From Gemmatimonadota bacterium (GTDB lineage: Bacteria > Gemmatimonadota > Gemmatimonadetes > Gemmatimonadales > Gemmatimonadaceae), in the NCBI GenBank assembly GCA_016719105.1, contig JADKAQ010000034.1, positions 1-24,949 on the forward strand: a DNA stretch of 24,949 nt. The letters are read 5' to 3'. Below the pieces are notes generated by a model that was not told where the DNA came from, made no database searches, and saw only the letters and a program-made list of their open reading frames with translations. Position 1 is the first letter of the stretch, and every line of letters starts with the position of its first letter. The position numbers were made by a program, and so were the translations under genes. Positions 7,921-15,742 of this stretch are shown here, piece by piece.

Positions 7921-8288
7921 TCAGCTGGTCTTTCGGGTGCGCGTGCGCGCCGGGGTGGTGCGGCGGTGGGTCTCGACTATGGCGTCGCTGAGCTCGAGGA
8001 TGGCGCGCTGATCGGGGGCCGGGAAGCCCTTCCATCTCCTGGAGGCGCTTAGGCGGGCGGTCTTTGGGGGAGCGGCGCGCGCGGCGCGGCTCCGCACAGC
8101 GTGTTGGTGGAGACCCTGAGGACGCCGGCCGGCTCGACGAGGATCGCGCCAGAGGGCTGGGCGCCATCGCACTCGGAGCAGGCGATCATGCGATCGATGA
8201 GCTCTTTGAGGGTGCCGTAGTCCGCCGGCCGCACGGCGTCGGCCACCTGATCCTTCGGCGAGGTCGCCCGCGCTTTCGAAGCACGCAC
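7921..8288 (-). pseudogene. Degenerate reverse ORF, possibly a small regulatory protein remnant
   Basis: The minus strand starting at 8288 reads MRASKARATSPKDQVADAV, then YGTLKELIDRMIA and VLRVSTNTL before a stop at about 8049. Natural-looking protein sequence continues in other frames (KRLQEMEGLP, then DQRAILELSDAIVETHRR) to a stop at 7921. The helical tail and the STNTL segment faintly suggest a helix-turn-helix regulator broken by frameshifts, but I do not recognise the family. Each single frame is short, and high GC favours spurious open frames, so confidence is low. Confidence 0.25.
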
Positions 8289-8656
8289 GGCGTGTCAGAG
8301 GAGGGACGACTCGTGGCTTCTTCGCGCCTCACGCCCGCCGGGCCCCTCTTTGGAGACGAAACCTCGGGCTGTTCGTCGCCGCCTTCGACGCGTCGTCCAA
8401 CCATGCGGCCTCGGCACCCCCGGCTACCCCCCGCGGCCCAGTGCTGAGCCATTCGGGGGGAGACCTGACGAACGCTGGAGTTGCACGCGACCACTAGCCT
8501 GGGTACGCCGAACTGTCTGAACTCGAAGAATCAGGAATAGCTCTCTTGCACGGCTGGCTAGCTGCCCGTATTAGCAATAGCACATGATCACGCTGGCCAG
8601 GCAACGCGAATCGGTGCCGCGGCAGGTGACGGGCATTGTGTGCGTGGGTGGCGAGG
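8289..8656. other. Gene-poor region upstream of the first AAA+ regulator
   Basis: No convincing gene is seen. The only control signal I can support is a sigma70-like promoter, TTGCAC (8546-8551), 17 nt, TATTAG (8569-8574), about 80 nt before the regulator start. A weaker GG-N10-GC pattern overlaps it at 8552-8565 (CGGCTGG-N4-CTGC), so control by sigma54 is a less likely alternative. Confidence 0.4.
8546..8574 (+). promoter_or_regulatory. Sigma70-like promoter for the first AAA+ regulator
   Basis: The -35 element is TTGCAC (8546-8551) and the -10 element TATTAG (8569-8574), with an ideal 17-nt spacer. This is the most AT-rich spot between 8290 and 8660. Transcription would start near 8581. 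Confidence 0.4.
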
Positions 8657-9658
8657 ATGGGGGACGGTGTGGAGAATGCCCAACGGTCGAACGGCTCGAC
8701 CCGACCGGCACCGAACGTGTCGCCAGACGAACTCAGCGATCGCGCGCTATTCGAGGGAAGTTCGCGCGCGTCGAGAGCCCTCTGGCACGATGTCGCCGAG
8801 TTCGCGTGGACGCCTTATCCGGTGCTTCTCAGCGGAGAAACCGGCACCGGCAAGTCGATGCTGGCTCGCGAAATTCACCGTCGATCGCGCCGCGCTGCAG
8901 GGCCGTTTGTTGCGCTACCGCTGCCCGGAATCCCCGAGGAATTGCGGCACGTGGAGCTCTGTGGCTGCGCGAGGGGGGCCTTCACAGGCGCAACTCACGA
9001 TCGACCCGGGGCGCTCGAACTCGCGTCGGGCGGTACGCTCTTCCTCGACGAACTCGGCCATGCATCGGCTAAGCTGCAACAGTCACTGCTGACGGTCCTC
9101 GAGAGCGAACGGGTGCAGCGACTCGGTGAGTCACGGCCACGTCGCGTCAGCGTTCGCTACGTCTTCGCCACGTCCAGTGACTTGTTGGCACAGGTGCAGC
9201 GCGGCGCCTTCCTGAGCGAACTCTACTTCAGAGTCCAGGGATTCCGCATTTGTCTGCCGCCCCTTCGTGATCGACGTGAGGACATCCTCCCCCTCGCAGA
9301 GCGCTTCGTGGTCAACGCGCTCCGAGAACTGGAAAAGCCACCCCGCTTCCTGATCTCACCCTCACTCGCCGAATACATGAGGATGGCCCCGTGGCCGGGC
9401 AACATCCGCGAGTTGAAGTCGGTGTGTCAGTACCTGGCGGTGCGCGCGCGGCCAGACGTGACACTCGATTGCTCGCACCTCCCTGCGCCCGGCGAGTCGG
9501 GCTGTACCTGTGGGGAAGGCCCTGCCGCGCGAGCACTCGAGGTGCTCGCACGCTTCGATGGCAACAAGGCGAAAACGGCGCGAGAGCTGTGCCTGAGCCG
9601 TGGCGCGCTCTACCGCCTGCTCGCTCGTGCTGGAGAGCCCGAGAGCGGGCATCCGTGA
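8657..9658 (+). CDS. Sigma54-interacting AAA+ transcriptional activator (bacterial enhancer-binding protein), GAFTGA intact
   Basis: The protein has 333 residues from the ATG at 8657; a TTG at 8636 is an alternative start. It has no receiver, PAS or GAF domain. After a short N-terminal tail the AAA+ domain shows Walker A GETGTGKS (60-67), the sigma54-contact loop GAFTGA (107-112), Walker B GGTLFLDE (125-132), an arginine-finger region (SELYFRVQGF, PPLRDRREDI) and WPGNIREL (246-253). The C-terminus has a Fis-type helix-turn-helix (NKAKTARELCLSRGALYRLLA, about 303-322) for binding upstream DNA. Such proteins hydrolyse ATP to remodel sigma54-RNA polymerase at -24/-12 promoters. Lack of a sensory domain suggests control by level or by a partner. 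It lies upstream of the T2SS operon, separated by a minus-strand gene, and is the natural candidate to activate the sigma54-like promoters of this locus. Confidence 0.88.
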   Translation: MGDGVENAQRSNGSTRPAPNVSPDELSDRALFEGSSRASRALWHDVAEFAWTPYPVLLSGETGTGKSMLAREIHRRSRRAAGPFVALPLPGIPEELRHVELCGCARGAFTGATHDRPGALELASGGTLFLDELGHASAKLQQSLLTVLESERVQRLGESRPRRVSVRYVFATSSDLLAQVQRGAFLSELYFRVQGFRICLPPLRDRREDILPLAERFVVNALRELEKPPRFLISPSLAEYMRMAPWPGNIRELKSVCQYLAVRARPDVTLDCSHLPAPGESGCTCGEGPAARALEVLARFDGNKAKTARELCLSRGALYRLLARAGEPESGHP

Positions 9659-9784
9659 GCGTGCAGAGAACAGCGGATCCTGGTCACGCGCGAGACGCAC
9701 GTGCCCAGTCGCGCCCCGCACTCGGGAACGCATTCTCGCACCTGTGACGCATCCGACTGAGCGCGTCTCCTCGGCGCTCGACAA

Positions 9785-10207
9785 TCAGCGCACCGCCGCG
9801 CTGGATCGCTCAGATGCGCCGCTCCTTCCCACGGCCAGGAACTCCGCTCCCGCAACGGCGGCACACGGACCCGCCGATGGGCGCGCGACCGCGTAGATCC
9901 ACCGGCGCTCTACACCGTTGTCCATGACGACGGGTCTGGAGAATCGCCCGCAGTCGAGTACCACACTCCCAAGCGACCGACGCAACATCACTTCATCGTA
10001 GGGAGGCACGGCTTCGTTCGAGGCGGTTGTCTGCTGTACTTCAAACGAGGCACCGGTTGATCGCATGACGAAGTCGCTGCGCGCACTCTGCGTCGCTGGT
10101 GTGTCCGCGGCGGCTAGCGCCGAATTGGTGACAACCCATGGCATCGCGGCCAGCGACGCAACGCCTCCTGCGAGTGCAATCGAGAGTAACATCCGTTCGC
10201 GACGCAT
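9785..10207 (-). CDS. Small secreted protein of unknown function
   Basis: The protein has 140 residues from the ATG at 10207. It starts MRRERMLLSIALAGGV, a basic then hydrophobic Sec signal with likely cleavage after a region ending ALA-A near residue 35. The mature part of about 105 residues has two cysteines (LDCGRF and GPCAAV), which could form a disulfide, and a YDEVMLRRSLGSVVLD core. I do not recognise the family. Longer starts at 10234 and 10288 exist, but the signal peptide and a candidate promoter at 10240-10256 favour 10207. It converges with the AAA+ regulator and diverges from gspE, so it shares the operon control region. It could be a T2SS substrate or an accessory protein; that is inference from location and promoter. 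Confidence 0.6.
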   Translation of the reverse strand: MRRERMLLSIALAGGVASLAAMPWVVTNSALAAADTPATQSARSDFVMRSTGASFEVQQTTASNEAVPPYDEVMLRRSLGSVVLDCGRFSRPVVMDNGVERRWIYAVARPSAGPCAAVAGAEFLAVGRSGASERSSAAVR

Positions 10208-10239
10208 GTGAACGCTCTTGGTGTGAGTTGCCATCCGGA

Positions 10240-10256
10240 CTGCAAATCGTGCACCG
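10240..10256 (-). promoter_or_regulatory. Weak sigma54-like promoter for the divergent secreted gene
   Basis: Read on the minus strand the sequence is CGGTGCACGATTTGCA. GG and GC are separated by exactly 10 bp and the -12 box TTTGCA is excellent, but the -24 box (GGTGCA) departs from GGCACG. The predicted start near 10230 leaves a leader of about 23 nt before the ATG at 10207. Confidence 0.4.
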
Positions 10257-10288
10257 GCGACTCGAAGCTCTGCATGCCGCGTGTTCAC

Positions 10289-10620
10289 CAGCGGTTACGG
10301 CGCACACGTCAGATGGGCGGTGTCGGTCGGCGATGAACGGCGCCGAACGCTCGCGCACGTAGGCGAACGCCAGGGTGGCCCCGCCCCATCCGCAAACAGA
10401 GGAGACTGCTCGAGCCTCCACTGGACCGGACACCAGATGCTGCAACCCGCCATGTCGCTTCCGCGCGAACCGTTGGCGTGAAGCGCACAACGCATACAGA
10501 TCGCGCACGTGCTTCGCCGAGACACATGTGTCCGGACAGAGCTGTCGCGGAAGACACGGCGCGCTCGCACTCATCGAGCAACAACGCGATGGCGGTGAAG
10601 GAGTTGCCTCCAGGAGCAGC
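10289..10620. other. Divergent control region upstream of gspE
   Basis: No gene is supported here. It holds the compound palindrome at 10521-10538, an imperfect inverted pair GCGAAC-C-GTTGGC at 10465-10476, and a second GCGAAC at 10363-10368 (the reverse complement of the GTTCGC motif found upstream of both rhs genes). There is also a weak sigma70-like pair TTGGCG (10473-10478), 16 nt, TACAGA (10495-10500). The sigma54-like promoter follows at 10624. Confidence 0.45.
10521..10538. promoter_or_regulatory. Overlapping palindromes, candidate operator
   Basis: GACACATGTGTC (10521-10532) is a perfect 12-bp palindrome. It overlaps TGTCCGGACA (10529-10538), a perfect 10-bp palindrome, giving three alternating GACA/TGTC half-sites. 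It lies about 90-100 bp before the -24 element of gspE, a typical site for an enhancer-binding protein or another dimeric regulator. Confidence 0.45.
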
Positions 10621-10623
10621 GGC

Positions 10624-10639
10624 GGGCACGCGGGATGCT
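10624..10639 (+). promoter_or_regulatory. Sigma54 (-24/-12) promoter candidate for the T2SS operon
   Basis: GGGCACGCGGGATGCT has GGCACG, 4 nt, then ATGC, with exactly 10 bp between GG (10625-10626) and GC (10637-10638). Transcription would begin near 10649-10650, only 2-3 nt before the annotated gspE ATG, so the first message would be nearly leaderless unless gspE starts elsewhere. Confidence 0.55.
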
Positions 10640-10651
10640 TCTTGAGACGAC

Positions 10652-12154
10652 ATGACTGGCTCGGGAGATCAAACACCCTTTCGAAGTTCACTCGCACTCG
10701 AGTCGACCTTCTCGCCCGAGTATCTCCGATACTACCGCGTACTCCCGCTCTCGATGGGAGACGAGCTCCAAGTGGCATACCACGGCGATCTCCAACGTGA
10801 CGTAGAAGAACATCTCGCCATCGTATTCGGCCGACCGCTGCACAAGGAGTACTGCGAGCTCGACACGCTCCAGCGCGCAATCGCGGCCTCCTTTGATGGT
10901 ACGGAGGTGAAGCGCTCGCTTGGCAGTGAAAACGAGAGTGACGAGAGCGACGGGAGTACGTCGGTTGCGGATGCTCGCGATCTTGCCCTCCAGCCACCTG
11001 TCATCCGTCTCGTCAATACCACTATCCGGGATGCCGTGCGCGCCCGCGCCAGCGACGTGCACTTCGAGGCGACGCCCTCGGGCCTGAGCGTGCGCATTCG
11101 CGTCGATGGCGTGCTGCATGCGCTGTCGCCACCCGACCGGCAGATGCAACCCGCCATCGTCTCACGCTTGAAGTTGCTCGCCGATCTCAACATCGCGGAG
11201 CAACGTCGCCCGCAGGACGGACGCCTCCGCATCCGCTTGAATGAGGCGGAACTCGACATCCGTGTCAGCACGGTGCCCACGTTGCACGGCGAATCCGTAG
11301 TACTTCGCTTGCTCCGCACGGACACCGGCGCGGCGACCCTTGATTCGCTCGGTCTGCCGCGACAGACCCAAGACGTCCTCGCCGACCTCGTGAGCCGTTC
11401 ACACGGACTTCTCATCGCGACAGGGCCCACCGGGTGCGGCAAGACGACAACACTCCACGCCCTCCTCTCGTGCAGGGCAACGGGACGAGAGAAGGTGATC
11501 ACGGTGGAAGATCCCGTTGAATACCAGGTGCCCGGCGTCACGCAGGTGCCGGTCATTGCCGCGGCAGGCATGACCTTCGCGAGCGCGCTCCGGGGGATTC
11601 TTCGTCAGGACCCGGACGTCGTCATGGTGGGGGAGATGCGGGATCGCGAGACCGCGGCCATCGCCGCCCAAGCCGCAATGACGGGGCATCTCGTGCTCTC
11701 GACCCTGCACACCAACGACGCACTCTCGGCGGTCGCGCGACTGCAGGACCTCGGAGTGGAACCCTTCCTTGTCGCGTCAACGCTGATAGGGGTCCTGGCT
11801 CAACGTCTCGTACGTGTGCTCTGCACTACATGTCGCCAACGCGGCAGCGGGACGGTGTTGGTCCCCGCAGCACCCGAGGCCGGGTGGCTCGATGTTTCCC
11901 CGTTCTACTCAGCGAGAGGCTGCGACGAGTGCCGAGGTTCTGGCTACAGGGGCCGCACCGGCATCTACGAGCTGCTCCCCATCACAAGCGCCATGCGGGA
12001 ACTGCTCGCCCGCTCCGCTGCACCGCACGAGTTGAAGCACCTCACCGAGGTCGAGGGGATGCAACGCATCCAATTGGATGCGGCAGCCAAGGTGGCTGCG
12101 GGAATCACATCGGCGGACGAGGTCCGTCGCGTCCTCGGAGGAGGATCCGCATGA
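10652..12154 (+). CDS. gspE: Type II secretion system cytoplasmic ATPase GspE
   Basis: The 500-residue hexameric ATPase drives pseudopilus assembly at the inner membrane and docks to GspL and GspF. A short N-terminal N1E-like domain (about 18-82, SPEYLRYYRVLPLS) is followed by an acidic linker. The catalytic domain then shows ASDVHFE (133-139), Walker A GPTGCGKTT (258-266), an Asp box ITVEDPVEY (283-291), Walker B with DPDVVMVGEMRD (320-331) and a His box HLVLSTLHTNDA (346-357). Two CxxC pairs (Cys391/394 and Cys424/427) form the zinc knuckle typical of GspE and PilB. It is first in a tightly packed operon; its TGA overlaps the gspG ATG by 4 nt. No clear ribosome binding site precedes the ATG. 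Confidence 0.95.
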   Translation: MTGSGDQTPFRSSLALESTFSPEYLRYYRVLPLSMGDELQVAYHGDLQRDVEEHLAIVFGRPLHKEYCELDTLQRAIAASFDGTEVKRSLGSENESDESDGSTSVADARDLALQPPVIRLVNTTIRDAVRARASDVHFEATPSGLSVRIRVDGVLHALSPPDRQMQPAIVSRLKLLADLNIAEQRRPQDGRLRIRLNEAELDIRVSTVPTLHGESVVLRLLRTDTGAATLDSLGLPRQTQDVLADLVSRSHGLLIATGPTGCGKTTTLHALLSCRATGREKVITVEDPVEYQVPGVTQVPVIAAAGMTFASALRGILRQDPDVVMVGEMRDRETAAIAAQAAMTGHLVLSTLHTNDALSAVARLQDLGVEPFLVASTLIGVLAQRLVRVLCTTCRQRGSGTVLVPAAPEAGWLDVSPFYSARGCDECRGSGYRGRTGIYELLPITSAMRELLARSAAPHELKHLTEVEGMQRIQLDAAAKVAAGITSADEVRRVLGGGSA

Positions 12155-12588
12155 CCCGCAACGCCAGGCGTCCCGGCTTCACGCTCATGGAACTCATCGT
12201 CGTCATCGCGGTCATCGCATTGCTCGCCGGGCTGACCGCGCCCGCGCTCTTTCGCAACGTGGGCGACGCGCGCATCGCAGCCGCACGCGCAGATCTCGCG
12301 ACGATCAGCTTGGCGCTGGAATCCTACGCGCTGTCCGTCGGTGACTATCCGTCGACCCAGCAAGGGCTCGAGGTGCTCGTGCGCAATCCAGGCGTAGGGG
12401 CAGTGTGGAAGGGGCCATATCTGAAAGGGCAGGTACCGAAGGACCCATGGGGTCGGGCCTTCGTCTATCAGTACCCCGGGAAGGGTGTCGCGGGAACCTA
12501 TGACCTGATGACGTACGGGCGAGACGGTGCCGCTGGTGGAACTGGCGAAGACGCGGATGCCGTGGCAGGGGAGGGCGCCGCGCGATGA
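12151..12588 (+). CDS. gspG: Major pseudopilin GspG
   Basis: This 145-residue pseudopilin is the main subunit of the T2SS pseudopilus. The class III signal RRPGFTLMELIVVIAVIALLAG is present in order, with cleavage after Gly9 and Glu at +5, followed by the hydrophobic N-helix. The C-terminal half has YPSTQQGLEVLV, the block WKGPYLKG..PKDPWGRAFVYQYPG, and the calcium-loop signature YGRDGAAGGTGEDADA typical of GspG. ATGA overlaps join it to gspE upstream and gspF downstream. Maturation needs a prepilin peptidase (GspO/PilD), which is not in this window. Confidence 0.95.
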   Translation: MTRNARRPGFTLMELIVVIAVIALLAGLTAPALFRNVGDARIAAARADLATISLALESYALSVGDYPSTQQGLEVLVRNPGVGAVWKGPYLKGQVPKDPWGRAFVYQYPGKGVAGTYDLMTYGRDGAAGGTGEDADAVAGEGAAR

Positions 12589-13769
12589 GGCGCTTCGCGT
12601 ATATCGGCAGCACCCCGCAAGGGGCAACGACGCGCGGGGTCGTGTGGGCGCGGGAGAGATCGGATGCCCGAACAATGCTCGAGAACCGTCGGGTCACCCT
12701 CATTGAACTGAGCGCCGATGGTGGTGGGGCAAGGCGACTCGTCGGAACACGCGCGTCGCGCCTGGCGGTCATCCGCGCCCTGGCGGGACAGATGACAGCG
12801 GGTGTCTCCATGCGGCGTGCGCTGACGGCAACTGAGACAACGATGCTACCAGCACCGGTTCTCCGTGCTGTGCAGGATGTGCGCGCCATGGTGACGGAGG
12901 GCGAGACGCTCGGGCTCTCGCTCGAACGTGCCGCGTTGGCGAGCCCGGTGATCGTCTCGCTGGTGCGCACAGGCGAGTCAGTGGGCGATCTCCCGCGAGC
13001 CCTTCAGTTGGCCGTTCAGCAACTCGAACACGAGGATGCCGTCGCCGCACGACTTCGCACAGCGCTGACCTACCCGGTGATCCTGGCGGTCACTGCGAGT
13101 CTGTCGCTCGTGGTGATCGTACTCGTCGTACTCCCGAAGTTCGCGGACATCGTGCGCGACATTGGAGGGCAACCACCTCCCTTGGCGATTCCTCTCCTGT
13201 CGATCGCTCGCGCCACGAAGGCGCACCTCCCTGCTGTACTTGTCTCGACGCTGCTGGCCGCGACTGGCGCCATCGCAATGTTCGGCAGCCACGCGGGGCG
13301 GAGCGCTCTCCGAACCATGGCGGGGCGGGCACCACTGTTATCCCGAATGTTGACGCGCTGGCACGCAGCGCGAACGGCACGTGAGCTTGGAACTCTCATC
13401 CGTTCCGGGACTCCCGTTCTGCGGGCGCTCGACGATGCGATCACCACGGCGGCGGGCACCTCACTTGCCAAGCGGCTGCAACGCGTGCATGCACGGGTCG
13501 CCAACGGCGGTCGCCTGAGCCGGGCACTCGTCGACGGAGACGTGCTGCCCCCTGCAACCGCGTCACTCCTTGAGGTTGGCGAGCATACGGCACAACTCGG
13601 AGCGGCACTCCTTGCAGTGGCAGAACAGCTCGACCGCGAAGTCGACCGAGCGATCGAAATGTCCCTCGTGGCGTTGCAGCCGGCGATAGTTCTCGTGTTT
13701 GGCGGAGTGATCGCCCTCGTGGCCGGCGCCGTGCTTCAGACACTGTACTCGGTACGCCCCGTGTTGTGA
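12585..13769 (+). CDS. gspF: T2SS inner-membrane platform protein GspF
   Basis: The protein has 394 residues. It begins in family style (MRRFAYIGSTPQGATTRGVVWA) and has the two repeated cytoplasmic GspF domains: about 70-185, with LAGQMTAGVSMRRALTA and RTGESVGDLPRALQ, and about 265-365, with ELGTLIRSGTPVLRALDDA and LEVGEHTAQLGAALLAVAEQ. Membrane segments are near 165-187 (YPVILAVTASLSLVVIVLVV), 207-228 and the C-terminus (PAIVLVFGGVIALVAGAVLQ). It forms the platform above which GspE assembles pseudopilins. It overlaps gspG by 4 nt and gspH by 1 nt (TGATG). Confidence 0.95.
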   Translation: MRRFAYIGSTPQGATTRGVVWARERSDARTMLENRRVTLIELSADGGGARRLVGTRASRLAVIRALAGQMTAGVSMRRALTATETTMLPAPVLRAVQDVRAMVTEGETLGLSLERAALASPVIVSLVRTGESVGDLPRALQLAVQQLEHEDAVAARLRTALTYPVILAVTASLSLVVIVLVVLPKFADIVRDIGGQPPPLAIPLLSIARATKAHLPAVLVSTLLAATGAIAMFGSHAGRSALRTMAGRAPLLSRMLTRWHAARTARELGTLIRSGTPVLRALDDAITTAAGTSLAKRLQRVHARVANGGRLSRALVDGDVLPPATASLLEVGEHTAQLGAALLAVAEQLDREVDRAIEMSLVALQPAIVLVFGGVIALVAGAVLQTLYSVRPVL

Positions 13770-14038
13770 TGAACCGCCAGCGAAGATCTGCACATACCAT
13801 GTTCGAACTACTCGTGAGTGTCGTCATTCTTGGCGTGCTGCTCGGCGTCGTGCACTTCAGCATTCCTCGCAGGGTCCCCGTGAGCTCCAAAGGCATAATG
13901 CAGACCTGCCAGCGACGGGCGATCGAGGAACGTCGCGACGTGTCCGTGGCGACCGGTGGCGGATTCCTCCTGTGTTCAGCCGACGGACGGGTCGCCGGGC
14001 CGGATATGGACTGGTTCTCTATCGTTCACGGGCGATGA
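13769..14038 (+). CDS. gspH: Minor pseudopilin, GspH-like, short
   Basis: The protein has 89 residues and an N-terminal prepilin-like helix, HTMFELLVSVVILGVLLGVV, after a basic leader. Aligned on the +5 Glu, the residue before the cleavage point is Ala rather than Gly, which is tolerated but unusual. The remainder is only about 60 residues, roughly half the usual GspH/FimT globular domain, with QRRAIEERRDVSVATGGGFLLCSADGRVAGPD. Its place between gspF and gspI supports the GspH assignment; sequence alone would give only minor pseudopilin. The ATG at 13769 overlaps the gspF stop by one base, and the gene's own TGA overlaps gspI by 4 nt. A GTG three bases earlier is an alternative start. Confidence 0.7.
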   Translation: MNRQRRSAHTMFELLVSVVILGVLLGVVHFSIPRRVPVSSKGIMQTCQRRAIEERRDVSVATGGGFLLCSADGRVAGPDMDWFSIVHGR

Positions 14039-14376
14039 CGGGTCACAGACGTGGCGTCGCTCTCCTTGAGGCGCTTTGCGCCATCGTGGTGCTGGCCGTT
14101 GCGGGAACGTCACTGGTTCACCTCATGGCCGTGCAGGTTGCGGCCGTCCGGTCCATGGCACGATCGAGTGCTGAACTTGAGACGCAATCCCGCCTGATGG
14201 GTGCGCTATCGCTTCTCACGCGCCGCGAGCTCGAGTCAATGGCGCCATCCCGTGAGATCGGTGAATTCACGGTGGAAGTCGACCACATGCCGGGCGACGT
14301 CTTCATGGTCACGGTCGCTCCATCTGGGGCCCCGGGATCGTTGGTATCCACCTTCTTGTGGCAGCCGCTCAAATGA
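14035..14376 (+). CDS. gspI: Minor pseudopilin GspI-like
   Basis: The protein has 113 residues. The prepilin motif is RRG-VALLEALCAIVVLAVAGTSLVHLMAVQ, with Gly at -1 and Glu at +5. The ALLEAL sequence is characteristic of GspI, the minor pseudopilin that forms the tip complex with GspJ and GspK. The short beta-rich C-terminal part (GEFTVEVDHMPGDVFMVTVAP) fits the small GspI fold. It overlaps both neighbours by ATGA. Assignment rests on the motif plus operon order. Confidence 0.85.
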   Translation: MTGHRRGVALLEALCAIVVLAVAGTSLVHLMAVQVAAVRSMARSSAELETQSRLMGALSLLTRRELESMAPSREIGEFTVEVDHMPGDVFMVTVAPSGAPGSLVSTFLWQPLK

Positions 14377-14924
14377 AGCGTGCATTTCGGTTCACGCGCC
14401 GTGGGTTCTCGCTCTTCGAGCTCCTGATCGCGCTCATGATCGGCAGCCTCGTGCTGACGCTCGCGCTGCGACTCGTGTCCGCGCTCACCGTGGCGGCCCG
14501 ACAGGTGGAACGCGCAGGTCAGCTGGCCATGCAGCAGGCGAACGGCATCCGGTGGCTGCAGATGCACCTGCGTGCGGCGAGCGTTCCCGTGAAGGACCGT
14601 CCGTTTGTGGGCACACCTCGCACGGTGGCCTTCGACGTCGCAGCGGCGAAGCGACGATCGCCGCAATCTCGCAGGCGCGTGGTGGTGATGGTCGAGCACG
14701 ACACACTTTCCGCACTGGTCGATGGAGAGCGCCGCGTGGTCATTCGTCGCAACGTACGTGACCTCGCGGTCGACTATCTGGTGTCGCGCGGCCTCTCGTC
14801 GCTCTGGCTCTCCGAATGGTCGTCGGACCGAGGGTTGCCGGTGGCCCTGCGCTTCAGGATGCGAAACGTCGCGCCTGCAACCACCATCGACACTGTGCTC
14901 GTCACAGTAGGGGTGACGCTGTGA
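14373..14924 (+). CDS. gspJ: Minor pseudopilin GspJ-like
   Basis: The protein has 183 residues. The prepilin motif RRG-FSLFELLIALMIGSLVL has Gly at -1 and Glu at +5. A longer globular domain follows, containing the stretch RNVRDLAVDYLV typical of GspJ, where a residual of the long beta-strand region sits near the C-terminus. It is part of the GspI-J-K tip complex that initiates pseudopilus assembly. It overlaps gspI by ATGA and gspK by GTGA. Confidence 0.85.
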   Translation: MKRAFRFTRRGFSLFELLIALMIGSLVLTLALRLVSALTVAARQVERAGQLAMQQANGIRWLQMHLRAASVPVKDRPFVGTPRTVAFDVAAAKRRSPQSRRRVVVMVEHDTLSALVDGERRVVIRRNVRDLAVDYLVSRGLSSLWLSEWSSDRGLPVALRFRMRNVAPATTIDTVLVTVGVTL

Positions 14925-15742
14925 GACGCTCGGGCTTCTCGATTGTGCCAGTGCTGTGGGTCGTCGTCGTGCTTGGCGCCACGGTGTTGCTGCGGGCGCA
15001 AACGACGGGACTTGAAGCGCGGGCGGCAAGGAATCGGCAACTCCTGCTGGCGGCCGAGTGGGCGCGAGAGGGGTGTCTCAACGTCCTGCACGCGCGACTC
15101 GAAGCGATTCGCCGCGACAGTACGCTGCAGCATACCGACCGCGCGACGCTCGTGGTGCGGTCCCTAACGATGCCACGCATGCGAGTGCGTGGTACGGCGA
15201 GCTGTGACATCGCGGTCCGCGACCTCGGGGCCTACCTCAACGTCAACACGGCCGATAGCGCCACCCTGGCCTGTGTAGCAGGGAGCGACGCGATAGCAGC
15301 GGCCATTCTCAAGTGGCGACCCATTCCGTCCGACGATGCGCTGCACGCCCTTATCAGCTCGGTTGGTGAGGCGGAAGCCGATACGCCGGGACTGTCCGTT
15401 CGTGCGGACGAGCGTGTGAATCTAAACTCGGCGCCGGTACGCCTCATGGAGTGCATGCCGAAGCTGGGGAAGGCAGTGGCGATGGTTGTTGCGGCGACCC
15501 GACGTGCGGGGAGGAAGATCGACAGCCCCGCGGACATTGCCCTTCTCCTCCCATCTCCAGCGCGGGAGGACTTCGTACATCGGCTAGCCATGACCGGCAT
15601 CGGTGCGGAGGTCGTACCGCCGACGCTGGCGCTGGTTGCCTCCGGCTATGCGGGCTCCCCTCCCGTCCATGCCCGCTTGATCCTCACCGTTCGCGTCCGT
15701 GGTACGGCGGTCGACGTGCTATCCACGGAGCTCGAGTCATGA
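14921..15742 (+). CDS. gspK: Pseudopilus tip protein GspK
   Basis: The protein has 273 residues and starts at a GTG overlapping the gspJ stop. The signal RRSG-FSIVPVLWVVVVLGATVLL lacks Glu at +5, as GspK proteins characteristically do. The large domain has DLGAYLNVNTAD and RADERVNLNSAPVRLME, the paired N(V/L)N(T/S)A motifs of GspK, and an RRAGRKIDSPADIALLL helix-hairpin segment. GspK caps the pseudopilus and controls its length. The gene ends with an ATGA overlap to gspL. Confidence 0.9.
   Translation: MRRSGFSIVPVLWVVVVLGATVLLRAQTTGLEARAARNRQLLLAAEWAREGCLNVLHARLEAIRRDSTLQHTDRATLVVRSLTMPRMRVRGTASCDIAVRDLGAYLNVNTADSATLACVAGSDAIAAAILKWRPIPSDDALHALISSVGEAEADTPGLSVRADERVNLNSAPVRLMECMPKLGKAVAMVVAATRRAGRKIDSPADIALLLPSPAREDFVHRLAMTGIGAEVVPPTLALVASGYAGSPPVHARLILTVRVRGTAVDVLSTELES

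Noticed and set aside
8552..8565. Sigma54-like GG-N10-GC upstream of the first AAA+ regulator
   Set aside because: The -24 box (CGGCTGG) is poor and overlaps a better sigma70-like pair with 17-nt spacing; I kept the latter.
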